A stretch of DNA of 64,000 nucleotides. It comes from Granulibacter bethesdensis CGDNIH1 (GTDB lineage Bacteria; Pseudomonadota; Alphaproteobacteria; Acetobacterales; Acetobacteraceae). The notes beneath the pieces were generated by a model. It searched no databases and had not been told where the DNA came from. It saw only the letters and a program-made list of their open reading frames with translations. A program made the position numbers and the translations under genes. The DNA is taken from assembly GCF_000014285.2 (NCBI RefSeq), contig NC_008343.2, forward strand, positions 1,700,501 to 1,764,500, read 5' to 3'. Positions 53,637 to 61,665 of this stretch are shown piece after piece. How positions within the stretch are numbered: the first letter of the stretch is position 1; each line of letters begins with the position of its first letter.

Positions 53637-53670
53637 CCACGGAGGATGCAGAGTTTGCATCCTCCTGTGG
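53637..53670. repeat. Hairpin between baseplate J gene and array A
   Basis: GGAGGATGCA (53641-53650) and TGCATCCTCC (53656-53665) form a perfect 10-bp stem with a 5-base loop, extended by CCAC/GTGG with one bulge. No T-run follows on the minus strand. Confidence 0.65.
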
Positions 53671-53705
53671 CATAATTATGATCCTCTGATCTTTGCTATT
53701 TCCAA

Positions 53706-55169
53706 TTACGAAACATAGATGCGTGCGGTATCGAAAATCGCGCGCTCGCGGGCGCCGATGGAGATGTTGGCCTGTGTGTAGGCTGTGCTCGCTGGCATTG
53801 TTGCGGGGTCGCTGGTAACGGCAAAGCTGAGCGCGATGGAGGCAATGCCGCTGACTGTTGCGTAAATCGGGCCGAGGAAACGCTGCGCAACAACATCCTG
53901 AGCAATATCGAGTGCAACACCGGTATCATTCAGGGATTGCTGCACACGCAGCAGACCATCGGCGGGGAATGTTTCCTCGCTTAATGTCGTGATTTTGCAG
54001 TTGATCCAGACATAGCGCCGCACCGGCCGCGTGAAGCCGATGCTGTGCCATTCCGTGCCGTTATGCGCACCGGTGCTGATCTGCACGGTCTGGCTGTTGA
54101 GGCCGTATGCGGTGATACCGGCCGGCTTCACCGCCTGAATCTGCGCAGCGACGGCGGCGTCTTCTCCGCCCTCGACAATGCATTCGACACTGTGCGGTGG
54201 CCGTCCGCCGTTATCGACGGAGGCTGTATCGTTTTCGATCACCATCGCGGCGGTGACACCTTGCACTTTCTGAAGCAGGCTGGCCCGGATAGAGGGCAAC
54301 GTCCCGGCCCCCAGCCGATAGACACCGCGCGCATAGCGTGCCCGCAAGGCTGAATCGGTCTCATAGGGTCGCCCTGGCGTGGCATCCTGAAGATTGAGAA
54401 TACGTTTAAAGCCGGAGATCGTGTTGCTGATCGTGGTGATGGAGTTTGCAGGGGCGGTATACGGCCCGTAATCACGCGCGATAAACAAACCGGGCGTTCC
54501 CATCTCCGTCATGATCAGCAAAGAAGATGTGGCAACGCTGATTGTTCTGCGTCCATCGGTAACGATACGAAGAACTGCACTGCTGCCGCTTCCCTGCACA
54601 CTGGCATTGTATCCAGCGGAGGAAACAGCAGCCACGAGCTGCGCCAGAATGGCCGAGGCATTGGCCGATGCCGCGGTGATGCTGAAACTGACGGAGTTCA
54701 GCACAAGAGAATAACTTTGCCCCGCCACAGCGCTGCTGACGCCGATAGAGACATCGGCCAGAGTATCAGGGCTGATTTCCGTATCAGCCGCGAGCAGAAA
54801 ACGCGTCAGCCCGGCCTGCTGAGGGGCGGCTGTTCCGGCGGGCACCAATGTGCCGGCATTGCCGTACAACACGCAATATACCTGCGAGCGCGTGGCCTGA
54901 AGCCGGGTGACGCCCGTGAATGAAACCGCCTTGTCCAGATTGCTGCCGCTGGCGGTGGCGGGATACATGGCGTTATAGACGCCCTCCGCCATTTCCCACA
55001 GCGCGGCCTCTCTCTCGGCAAAGGTGGCGACGATCTGGCCGAGGACGGTATCCGGCTGGGTTGCGATCTCCGCCCCGAATGCATTTTGCAGGGTGGTGAT
55101 GATCTCCGCGCCGATATCGCTCATGCGGCGCTTGATGAAGCCGGACGGGGTGATGCCATAGCTGGTCAT
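53706..55169 (-). CDS. Baseplate J / gp47-family baseplate wedge protein
   Basis: A 487-residue protein of the gpJ/gp47 family. Signatures are ITTLQNAFGAEIATQPDTVLGQIVATFAERE near the N-terminus, AMYPATASGSNLDKAVSFTGVTR, the central ATPGRPYETDSALRARYARG and the C-terminal FLGPIYATVSGIASIALSF. It builds the baseplate wedge in contractile-tail phages and injection systems. Its GC content is typical of the host. Terminator 55199-55230 lies just upstream, so it needs its own promoter or read-through. Array A follows it directly. Confidence 0.9.
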   Translation of the reverse strand: MTSYGITPSGFIKRRMSDIGAEIITTLQNAFGAEIATQPDTVLGQIVATFAEREAALWEMAEGVYNAMYPATASGSNLDKAVSFTGVTRLQATRSQVYCVLYGNAGTLVPAGTAAPQQAGLTRFLLAADTEISPDTLADVSIGVSSAVAGQSYSLVLNSVSFSITAASANASAILAQLVAAVSSAGYNASVQGSGSSAVLRIVTDGRRTISVATSSLLIMTEMGTPGLFIARDYGPYTAPANSITTISNTISGFKRILNLQDATPGRPYETDSALRARYARGVYRLGAGTLPSIRASLLQKVQGVTAAMVIENDTASVDNGGRPPHSVECIVEGGEDAAVAAQIQAVKPAGITAYGLNSQTVQISTGAHNGTEWHSIGFTRPVRRYVWINCKITTLSEETFPADGLLRVQQSLNDTGVALDIAQDVVAQRFLGPIYATVSGIASIALSFAVTSDPATMPASTAYTQANISIGARERAIFDTARIYVS

Positions 55170-55198
55170 GAAACCTGTTCCTTTCAGGAAACAAACAC

Positions 55199-55230
55199 AA
55201 AAAAAGCCGCATCCGGTGAAGGAGGCAGCT
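55199..55230 (-). terminator. Terminator after hub copy 1
   Basis: On the minus strand AGCTGCCTCC pairs with GGATGCGGCT (one mismatch, one wobble), loop TTCACC, then seven T residues (55199-55205). Its right half, AAGCCGCATCCGGTGAAGGA on the plus strand, is repeated in the terminator at 57582-57614. Confidence 0.75.
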
Positions 55231-55264
55231 ACGAAGAAAGACGGTGGATGGTTGGGGTGGGGAG

Positions 55265-56167
55265 CTATTCAACCAAAGTGATCGTTGATGTCCATGTTCC
55301 AAGTTCTTTATTGTCTACAGGCATATTATTGCCATCGTGTTCAATTGTACTGACATGATAACGTTTTTTGACGATTCCAGGATGTTTGATTACAACAGGA
55401 TCACCCGGGATCAAATCAGGCCGCATCAATGAATAAACCGTTAAACCCTCTACTGGCTCATCTGAAGAAACAATTTGTTTTACATATGGATTATCGGTCG
55501 GGTTAATACCCTTCGTAAAAACAGACGCCTTTGGACCCTTGGAAGCAACTTCGACATAGCGGATCAGACCAGTTTCCATTGACAGCAGAATTTCCGGTTT
55601 AGGAAAAGGCTGACCTTTCTTGTTGACCTGTACAACATTATTCTGGACAGAGTATTCAAGTCCCTCAGCCTTACAGGCATCCTCAAGCATATTCTTCGAT
55701 GAGCCATAGAAACTATACCCATGTTTCCAGCTGCGCCTTCCAAGACCATCCACAATCTTCAGGCCCAAACCTGCATCATGCGCAGCAGTCTCAATGATTT
55801 CCCTGACCGTTACATTCTCATACCCTGTGTAACTGGATCGAGAAGCTGATAAAATATCATTTCCATCAAATGCCGTGATGGTAATCGTATAGTCTGCATC
55901 TTTATGAGCCGTCTTAATTAGATTTGGCACTCCCACAAAAGCCAGAAAAAGATGAGATCCATATCCAGCATATATTTCCATTTTTACTGATTGTTTTATA
56001 AACTTAACGCTAGATCCTTTTAGGTTAAAAATTGTCAAACTGATGCTATTTCCAGAGCTTGTTATGGATCTCTTTATATTCAAAATGACCCTTAAATCAT
56101 TAACATCATATAAATTATTTTCCTCTCCAAAAAAACGAATCCGAATTTTTCTTTCTGATAAATTCAT
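55265..56167 (-). CDS. Baseplate hub protein, copy 1
   Basis: A 300-residue hub homologue with FYGSSKNMLEDACKAEGLEY, LSMETGLIRYVEV, NPTDNPYVKQIVSS, GLTVYSLMRPDLIPGDPVVI and a C-terminal ELGTWTSTITLVE. It aligns with hub copy 2 over its length and lacks the latter's 40-residue tail. ATG 56167 overlaps the small gene's stop (ATGA). The N-terminal 87 codons are duplicated at 56709-56972. The 5' region is very AT-rich, the 3' part less so. It should form the trimeric hub on the tail tube and hold the spike. Confidence 0.82.
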   Translation of the reverse strand: MNLSERKIRIRFFGEENNLYDVNDLRVILNIKRSITSSGNSISLTIFNLKGSSVKFIKQSVKMEIYAGYGSHLFLAFVGVPNLIKTAHKDADYTITITAFDGNDILSASRSSYTGYENVTVREIIETAAHDAGLGLKIVDGLGRRSWKHGYSFYGSSKNMLEDACKAEGLEYSVQNNVVQVNKKGQPFPKPEILLSMETGLIRYVEVASKGPKASVFTKGINPTDNPYVKQIVSSDEPVEGLTVYSLMRPDLIPGDPVVIKHPGIVKKRYHVSTIEHDGNNMPVDNKELGTWTSTITLVE

Positions 56168-56679
56168 TCCACTATTTCTCCATCACTATTACACGCGTTA
56201 AACAAATAAGACCAAAAATTTCCTGCTACTTCATTAGAATAAAAAACCCATCCATTGCTTGATTTTATCACTTCTATATAAACAAATACTCCATTTTTTA
56301 GAATTTTTTCTAACCCAATACAAGAAAACCAATCTCCATTATCATTAATTGTTACATATCCTCCAGCACGAAAATCTGGATGTTTTTTCTTAATTTCATC
56401 CCAAAATTGATCTATTATTATATCTGCATTTTTTCCTCTTAATTCGTGATATGGGCCAGGAGGTAAGGAGTATTTTCTTTTCATTTCTTTAATAAATTTA
56501 GGTGTTTGTTTTCTTTCTATTTCTTTTTTCTCTTCTCTCTCTTTCAATCTTTGCACAAGCAAATCATGCCTTAATTGTTCCAATACTTTTGGATCCCAGA
56601 CATCTGCCGACGCGGGTATTGAGGCTAGCGATGTGCAAAATATCAGGAATGCACTGCATAAATGTTTTAGATTTATCAT
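56164..56679 (-). CDS. Small exported protein of unknown family, array B copy 1
   Basis: 171 residues with signal HLCSAFLIFCTSLASIPASA. The helical part is very charged (RLKEREEKKEIERKQTPK). Motifs are KYSLPPGPYHELRG, YVTINDNGDWFSC, SNGWVFYSNEVAG and ACNSDGEIVE. It is a diverged relative of the array A proteins (same motif order and spacing). It runs into the complete hub copy 1 through ATGA. The gene is strikingly AT-rich. Confidence 0.72.
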   Translation of the reverse strand: MINLKHLCSAFLIFCTSLASIPASADVWDPKVLEQLRHDLLVQRLKEREEKKEIERKQTPKFIKEMKRKYSLPPGPYHELRGKNADIIIDQFWDEIKKKHPDFRAGGYVTINDNGDWFSCIGLEKILKNGVFVYIEVIKSSNGWVFYSNEVAGNFWSYLFNACNSDGEIVE

Positions 56680-56708
56680 TCTTGAAACCTCTTTTTATCG
56701 TTCGACTA

Positions 56709-56972
56709 CTATGCCGTTTTAATTAGATTTGGCACGCCCACAAAAGCCAGAAAAAGATGAGATCCATATCCAGCATATATTTCCATTTTTACTGATTGTT
56801 TTATAAACTTAACGCTAGATCCTTTTAGGTTAAAAATTGTCAAACTGATGCTATTTCCAGAGCTTGTTATGGATCTCTTTATATTCAAAATGACCCTTAA
56901 ATCATTAACATCATATAAATTATTTTCCTCTCCAAAAAAACGAATCCGAATTTTTCTTTCTGATAAATTCAT
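56709..56972 (-). pseudogene. Truncated duplicate of hub copy 1 (first 87 codons)
   Basis: The 87 encoded residues equal residues 1-87 of hub copy 1 (MNLSERKIRIRF to GVPNLIKTA) and then stop at TAG. It lacks the spike-binding part and cannot be a working hub. The start overlaps the upstream small gene as ATGA. It shows that the small gene and hub 5' end are duplicated as one unit. Confidence 0.85.
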
Positions 56973-57487
56973 TCCACTATTTCTCCATCACTATTACACG
57001 CGTTAAACAAATAAGACCAAAAATTTCCTGCTACTTCATTAGAGTAAAAAATCCATTCCTTGCTAGATTTTATTGCAGAAAAATGAATAAAAACTCCATT
57101 TTTTAGAATTTTTTCTAACCCAATACAAGAAAACCAGTCTCCATTATCATTAATTGTTACATATGCCAAAATGGTATGAAAATCTGGATGTTTTTTCTGA
57201 ATTTCATCCCAAAATTGATCTATTATTATATCTGCATTTTTTCCTCTTAATTCGTGATATGGGCCAGGAGGAACTACATATTTTCTTTTCATTTCCTCAA
57301 TAAACTCAGGTGTTTGTTTTCTTTCTATTTCTTTTGCCTTTTCTCTCTCTTTCAATCTTTGCACAAGCAAATCATGCCTTAATTGTTCCAATACTTTTGG
57401 ATCCCAGACATCTGCCGATGCGGGCATTGAGGCTAGTGATATAAAAAATATCAGCAATGCACTGCATAAATGTTTTAGATTTATCAT
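56969..57487 (-). CDS. Small exported protein of unknown family, array B copy 2
   Basis: 172 residues with signal HLCSALLIFFISLASMPASA. Close to array B copy 1 but changed around the core: KYVVPPGPYHELRG, TILAYVTINDNGDWFSC and FIHFSAIKSSKEWIFYSNE. The variable patch before TIND occupies the same place as in array A, so this surface may be under diversifying selection. It is followed by the truncated hub fragment. Confidence 0.72.
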   Translation of the reverse strand: MINLKHLCSALLIFFISLASMPASADVWDPKVLEQLRHDLLVQRLKEREKAKEIERKQTPEFIEEMKRKYVVPPGPYHELRGKNADIIIDQFWDEIQKKHPDFHTILAYVTINDNGDWFSCIGLEKILKNGVFIHFSAIKSSKEWIFYSNEVAGNFWSYLFNACNSDGEIVE

Positions 57488-57581
57488 TCTTGAAACCTCT
57501 TTTTATCGTTCGACTACTATACCGATTATAGACCTGACTTATAGCAGGATTATAATCCGGGATCGAGACAAACACAGGCAT

Positions 57582-57614
57582 AAAAAAAGCCGCATCCGGT
57601 GAAGGATACGGCTT
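57582..57614 (-). terminator. Terminator after spike gene 1
   Basis: On the minus strand AAGCCG-T-ATCC pairs with GGAT-G-CGGCTT (one internal mismatch), loop TTCACC, then seven T residues. It separates spike 1 from array B. Confidence 0.85.
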
Positions 57615-57644
57615 ACAAAAATCCTGATATAATCAGTGAGAAAC

Positions 57645-58244
57645 CTATGCGGCAGGTGTCCCTGATCGTCCGGAGCCGGGCTGTACACCGGTATGAGTAT
57701 GCGTGCTGGTTGAAATATTGTTGAACACCGCATCCTGATCACCGGTGACCTTCCCCTTGATGGTCAATCCACCAGGGAGATTCAGCACCATGCCGCCGGA
57801 GGGGGTCATTTCCATGGAGGCCGAGCCGAACGCGATCACCATATTCTCCGCATGCGCCGGCTCTGTCGCAGCGCCATGATTCAAACCCGGCACGGCAATA
57901 GCGTCAGAGATGTTGCTTTGCCGGAAGTCGTCAACAACATCATCGCCATGATCCAGCCAGTTTTCCAAAGATCGCTGACAGAAATGCAGCATAACTCCAT
58001 TCCCCGGATGCAACGGCCAGGTGATCGCAACACCGCCCCCGGTCGGAAACACCACCGGTACAGACACCACGCGCGGTGCTTTCAGGACGATCCCCTCCGG
58101 CGAGGTTTTGGACAGGGAAAGCTGCACCACCGCCCGCCGCGTTGCCGGATTATAGGAAACAATCGTCCCCGGCATTGTCGTGTTGATCCGATCGCAATGC
58201 GATGCAATCAGGTTTTTAAGAATCTGCTTGATATCAACAGTCAT
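57645..58244 (-). CDS. Gp138-like membrane-puncturing spike, copy 1
   Basis: A 199-residue spike. ATG 58244 follows AAGGAG by 8 bases. The N-terminal Gp138 domain (NTTMPGTIVSYNPATRRAVV) and tip (MEMTPSGGMVLNLPGGLTIK, THTHTGVQPGSGRSG) match copy 2 at 49382-49984; they differ mainly in residues 45-115. Here no hub lies directly upstream; instead an exported-protein gene does, again breaking the expected hub-spike order. Confidence 0.85.
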   Translation of the reverse strand: MTVDIKQILKNLIASHCDRINTTMPGTIVSYNPATRRAVVQLSLSKTSPEGIVLKAPRVVSVPVVFPTGGGVAITWPLHPGNGVMLHFCQRSLENWLDHGDDVVDDFRQSNISDAIAVPGLNHGAATEPAHAENMVIAFGSASMEMTPSGGMVLNLPGGLTIKGKVTGDQDAVFNNISTSTHTHTGVQPGSGRSGTPAA

Positions 58245-58282
58245 AATCAAAACTCCTTACAACGATGTTTGACAGGTGACAT

Positions 58283-58948
58283 TCACTGCCAAATCACTTC
58301 GCCATCTGACTGGCAGGCTTGTTTGTATATTTCCTCATAAAAGCCATCTCCCACCACATAGCTATCAAGCAACCAACCGGCGTTGGACATAATCCAATCA
58401 TGCTTCTGAACGGCTCCATTATTCATAATTTTCTGACCAGAGTAACATATAAACCAGTTTCCGCTATCGTTGACTGTAATATTTGAAGATAATTCCATTA
58501 TATCTTTGCCTATTATAGGTTTATTTAATTTCTCATAAAAGTACTCATATAAATTTTTACACTCTTTGCTTCTGCATTCATGATATGGACCTGGCAGAAC
58601 GCTGTACTTCTTTCTTAATTCTTCCAGAAGCTCTGGTGTCTGATTTTCTGCAATCATCTCCTGCACTTTAAGGTCCTGCCGGTATTGCTTCTGTTGAATC
58701 AGGTTCTTCTTCTTCCAAAGCGCATATTGATGCAGCCTCTCTGCTTTTTCCTGTTTCGTTGCAGGAACAGAGATACAGCGATGATCGATATCGCAATATT
58801 CCTTCCGCTCGACACATTTTCCGTTTCGATCACAAAACATATGCCATACAACGTGTGAATCATCATCTCTGTCGAAAGCCAGAGCGGAACCACACATCAT
58901 GGCCACGCATAGGACCACCACCAGACCGGCAAGATTTTGACGTTTCAT
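58283..58948 (-). CDS. Small exported protein of unknown family, larger member
   Basis: A 221-residue member of the same family, from ATG 58948 (MKRQNLAG, AAAGG 9 bases upstream). The signal is LVVVLCVAMMCGSALA. It has an extra cysteine-rich N-terminal domain (MFCDRNGKCVERKEYCDIDHRC) before the family core: KYSVLPGPYHECRSKEC, ITVNDSGNWFIC, SNAGWLLDSYVVG and ACQSDGEVIW. It precedes spike copy 1 by 38 bp. It may be the ancestral type, since it is not part of a tandem array. Confidence 0.68.
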   Translation of the reverse strand: MKRQNLAGLVVVLCVAMMCGSALAFDRDDDSHVVWHMFCDRNGKCVERKEYCDIDHRCISVPATKQEKAERLHQYALWKKKNLIQQKQYRQDLKVQEMIAENQTPELLEELRKKYSVLPGPYHECRSKECKNLYEYFYEKLNKPIIGKDIMELSSNITVNDSGNWFICYSGQKIMNNGAVQKHDWIMSNAGWLLDSYVVGDGFYEEIYKQACQSDGEVIWQ

Positions 58949-59071
58949 TCTCATGACCTTTTCACTGGAATCCCGGATCGAGCCACATGGACGCGTCTTG
59001 CATCCCGACACATCCATGGCAGGGATAGGGAGGGGGGATGGCTGTACTTTCCTCCCCCTCCATCCGCCCGC

Positions 59072-59446
59072 TCATGCCCCACCGATGCCGAACGGGATGC
59101 TGTCCGACACCACCCCGAACCGGGTGCGGGCAGAGAACACGATGGACAGGGTCCGGCTGGGGCGGTCCAGAGTCGTGGTCAGGCTTTCGACCGCCTCCAC
59201 ATCCGGAACCGACGCAATCGCCGCTGCAAAAATGGACTGCAAAACGACCCGTTGCGGCTCCTTGACCAGTACATTTTGCAAGTAAGGTATTCCAAAATCG
59301 AGGTCTAAAAACCACTCTCCACGCCATGCCCGGAGGGTGATTCCGATCTCCTGACGCACTCTGGCCAACCCATCGGAGAGAATCAGGTCTCCATTGGTCA
59401 AAAATACGTCCCGAGTCGCGTCCGCAAGAATGATGTCGTAGCCCAT
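59072..59446 (-). CDS. Baseplate wedge protein (gp46/DUF2634-like)
   Basis: A 124-residue protein with GDLILSDGLARVRQEIGITL, WFLDLDFGIPYLQNVLVKEP and VEAVESLTTTLDRPSRTLSI, typical of the small gp46/W-type wedge that precedes baseplate J. ATG 59446 (MGYDI) is chosen over a start 15 bases earlier. Between it and baseplate J lie about 3.9 kb of spike, small-gene and hub copies, which is not the usual compact order. Confidence 0.82.
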   Translation of the reverse strand: MGYDIILADATRDVFLTNGDLILSDGLARVRQEIGITLRAWRGEWFLDLDFGIPYLQNVLVKEPQRVVLQSIFAAAIASVPDVEAVESLTTTLDRPSRTLSIVFSARTRFGVVSDSIPFGIGGA

Positions 59447-59487
59447 GCTAAAACCTTTCATATGTTACGTTAAAACTCTCTCCCGGC

Positions 59488-60144
59488 TTATCTCCCGGTG
59501 CCCTTCCCACCGGCCGAAACCGGAGGCGAAACAGCGGTCCCGGCAGGGGCTGAAACCGGGGAAGAAGGGGGATGAATTGCGTTTTCCGGGGAGCAGACAT
59601 GTGTCCATGTCCACCCAAAATCGGGGTGTTGTTCGCTTTCCAGCAGCAACGCGCCCGAGGATGCCATCACGAATCGGTCCGAGTCGGACCCGCTCATCCC
59701 GGCCATCCCACCCTTCAATCGGGTGGTCGAACCGCACATATACCACTGCGATTCTCCCCCTTTCCCGTCCCGAAATCGAGTCGCATGCCCCTCTGAAATG
59801 CTGATTCCACGGCCCAGCCTCGCTTCCAGAGCAGCCTCAGCCTCCTGTCTCATCGCTGCCGACTCGCTGTCCGGTACGTGCTGAACGGGTTGCTGACTCA
59901 CGCGAATCGGGGGCGCCTCAGCCGTGGAGAGTGCTCCATGGGCGCGGGCATGCAGCTCCGCCCGCTGTACAGCCCCCATATTGGCCAAGGCAGAGGCAGG
60001 ATGAGGGGCCGTATCCAGGGGCTGGGCCATGGCACGGCTCAGCATCAAAACCGGCATGGCCAGCGCAATGCCGCGCCGGAAAACATCGCGGAAACGCAAT
60101 AAACTCACTCTGGAAGCAGGGCAGAAGGGACATGCTTTCGGCAT
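59488..60144 (-). CDS. Exported hypothetical protein upstream of wedge gene
   Basis: From ATG 60144 a 218-residue protein with a signal-like N-terminus (GIALAMPVLMLSRAMAQP after a basic RFRDVFRRG). The mature part has a helical segment (AAMRQEAEAALEARLGRG), a core FRDGKGGESQWYMCGSTTRL and a Pro/Ser-rich tail. No domain is recognised. It may be a distant member of the small exported family because of its position and WYMC core, but the hallmark PPGPYH is missing. The start is uncertain; no ribosome site is clear. Confidence 0.5.
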   Translation of the reverse strand: MPKACPFCPASRVSLLRFRDVFRRGIALAMPVLMLSRAMAQPLDTAPHPASALANMGAVQRAELHARAHGALSTAEAPPIRVSQQPVQHVPDSESAAMRQEAEAALEARLGRGISISEGHATRFRDGKGGESQWYMCGSTTRLKGGMAGMSGSDSDRFVMASSGALLLESEQHPDFGWTWTHVCSPENAIHPPSSPVSAPAGTAVSPPVSAGGKGTGR

Positions 60145-60485
60145 AGGGAACGGACCGCTGGATACAGGGAAAAACAGAGATGAGGCGGAGACCGGGGGAG
60201 GCAGAGCGGCCTGTCGGTTCCTGCCTCCATCAGCTGCTGTTCTGCGGGCGGAAATAAGGCCGAACAAAAGCAAAACAGTGGCGTCACCACGGGGCTTTGC
60301 GCTGGATCAGCCAGTGCCGGAGCCTCTGACACGGGTGGTGACACGGGTGGTGACAAGGGCCGGAACGCAGAAAGGGGGGAGGCAGCCTTGCGGCTCCCTC
60401 CCCCCTTCTCTGTAGGCTGCATTGGTTGGTGCAGGCCCTTTCTAATATTTTCCGGCGCTGTTTGCCAAGGATTTATGGCGACCCG
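60145..60485. other. GC-rich gap with hairpin and short tandem repeat
   Basis: No supported gene. It contains a strong stem (AAGGGGGGAGG-c-AGCC / GGCT-c-CCTCCCCCCTT, 60372-60406) with a weak T tail (TTTCTG) on the minus strand, probably a terminator after the plug gene. A two-fold 12-bp repeat ACGGGTGGTGAC lies near 60330-60355. Confidence 0.45.
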
Positions 60486-60845
60486 TCAGTCCGCCCCTGC
60501 AAGGGAGGCAGCCATTTCAGCGGCGGAGACATAAACCAGCGATGCCCCGCCTTCACCCGGCAGATCGCTGCGCCCGATGCGTTCCTGCCCATTTTCCAGC
60601 GCGGTATCGGGCGGGATGGCGATGAGTTCTCCTTGCGGCATGGCCTCGGTACGGTAACGGCCGATCAGGGGGGTGTTGCCCAGCACGGGCAGCCCCTCCA
60701 ACAGGGTGGTGCGGGTGGCATCCTGAAGCCCGATGGTCCAGAACCCGGCCTCGCTGTTCCAGGACAGATGCAGGAAGAAGGGCTGGCCATCCAGCGCGGC
60801 CTCCATCACGCTGTCATTCAGATCGGGCACGGAAATCAGCTGCAT
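60486..60845 (-). CDS. Phage baseplate plug protein (Pam3 gp18-like)
   Basis: A 119-residue protein with FFLHLSWNSEAGFWTIGLQD and LLEGLPVLGNTPLIGRYR near the middle, matching the baseplate plug family defined in a contractile cyanophage. It closes the tube at the baseplate. It follows the Dit-like gene by 18 bp, as in that phage group. GC-rich, host-like codon use. Confidence 0.78.
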   Translation of the reverse strand: MQLISVPDLNDSVMEAALDGQPFFLHLSWNSEAGFWTIGLQDATRTTLLEGLPVLGNTPLIGRYRTEAMPQGELIAIPPDTALENGQERIGRSDLPGEGGASLVYVSAAEMAASLAGAD

Positions 60846-60863
60846 ATCCGGTTTCCTTTACGG

Positions 60864-61565
60864 TCAGGCCGACAGGCCGAGCGCGGTTGCAACCCGCGTG
60901 ATCAGGCTCGGGGGTGGGGTGGCGGATTGCGCTTTTCCAGCGGGAATGGCGGAGGATCCGGTCTTGCCGCTGACCTCGGCGGCGGCATTGCCGCTGACCG
61001 CCACATCGGCCTGCACGATGCGTATCTGAAGGAAATCGAGCTTGATCTTCAGGGTGCGGCTTTGGGATTCGCCATCTTTCGTGATCCCGCGATTGATCTC
61101 GCAACCGGTCATGGCCATGTTCGGATAGACATGCAGCCCGGTCACCACTGTGACAGGAAGATGGGCGGTATGCAGCTCCTCCAGCAGCTTGACGGTATCC
61201 TCCAGCCGCGAAATCCCGCGCAGGCCGAGATTCCATGGCCGAAACAGCGTGGCATTGGCCGAGGACACGGCCCCCGTGATTGTCAGCCGCGCCGATTGCG
61301 GGATGATGCCGTCGGAAATCGGCATGCCCTGTTCCACCGGATATTGCGTGGCGAGGGAGGGCAGCTGATAGCTCTCCATACTCAGCAGATCCAGATGCAG
61401 CGCCCCCTTGGTGGCGGGGACGGGAGCGGGTCTGGTTTGGCCCGTATTGGCAGCCCCTCCCCCGCCTTTATCAATGGGCGCAAGAGCAATGTGCCGGGGA
61501 GTCGCCTGATATTCCAGATAGGTCTGGCCGGAGGCGCCAAAAATCAGATCCAGCGTGTTCAGCAT
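60864..61565 (-). CDS. Dit-like baseplate/tail protein
   Basis: A 233-residue protein. Residues about 65-185 hold the Dit-like core (IPQSARLTITGAVSSANATL, LRGISRLEDTVKLLEELH, VYPNMAMTGCEINRG, TLKIKLDFLQIRIV). The C-terminal 50 residues are low-complexity. It links the tape measure/tube end to the baseplate. It lies between the hypothetical gene and the plug gene. Confidence 0.75.
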   Translation of the reverse strand: MLNTLDLIFGASGQTYLEYQATPRHIALAPIDKGGGGAANTGQTRPAPVPATKGALHLDLLSMESYQLPSLATQYPVEQGMPISDGIIPQSARLTITGAVSSANATLFRPWNLGLRGISRLEDTVKLLEELHTAHLPVTVVTGLHVYPNMAMTGCEINRGITKDGESQSRTLKIKLDFLQIRIVQADVAVSGNAAAEVSGKTGSSAIPAGKAQSATPPPSLITRVATALGLSA

Positions 61566-61665
61566 GGGGGAAGCCTTATGGGAAAAATGATCCTCCGCCC
61601 TGCTCCCGCAGGAAACAGGGAGAGGGAGAGATCAGGGCGGAGGGATCGTACTCAGGTGGCGTTGA

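Larger units (their letters stand above)
55909..57518. repeat. 805-bp direct duplication, array B
   Basis: Two copies, about 55909-56713 and 56714-57518, each made of the first 264 bp of the hub gene, a small exported-protein gene and its 33-bp leader. The hub part is nearly identical in both. The junction inside the hub shares a GCCGT-like word with the small gene's leader, suggesting a microhomology-mediated tandem duplication. Confidence 0.85.

Noticed and set aside
60105-60422. A 105-codon minus-strand Pro/Ser-rich frame
   Set aside because: Low complexity, spans a hairpin and overlaps the likely start of the next gene in another frame.
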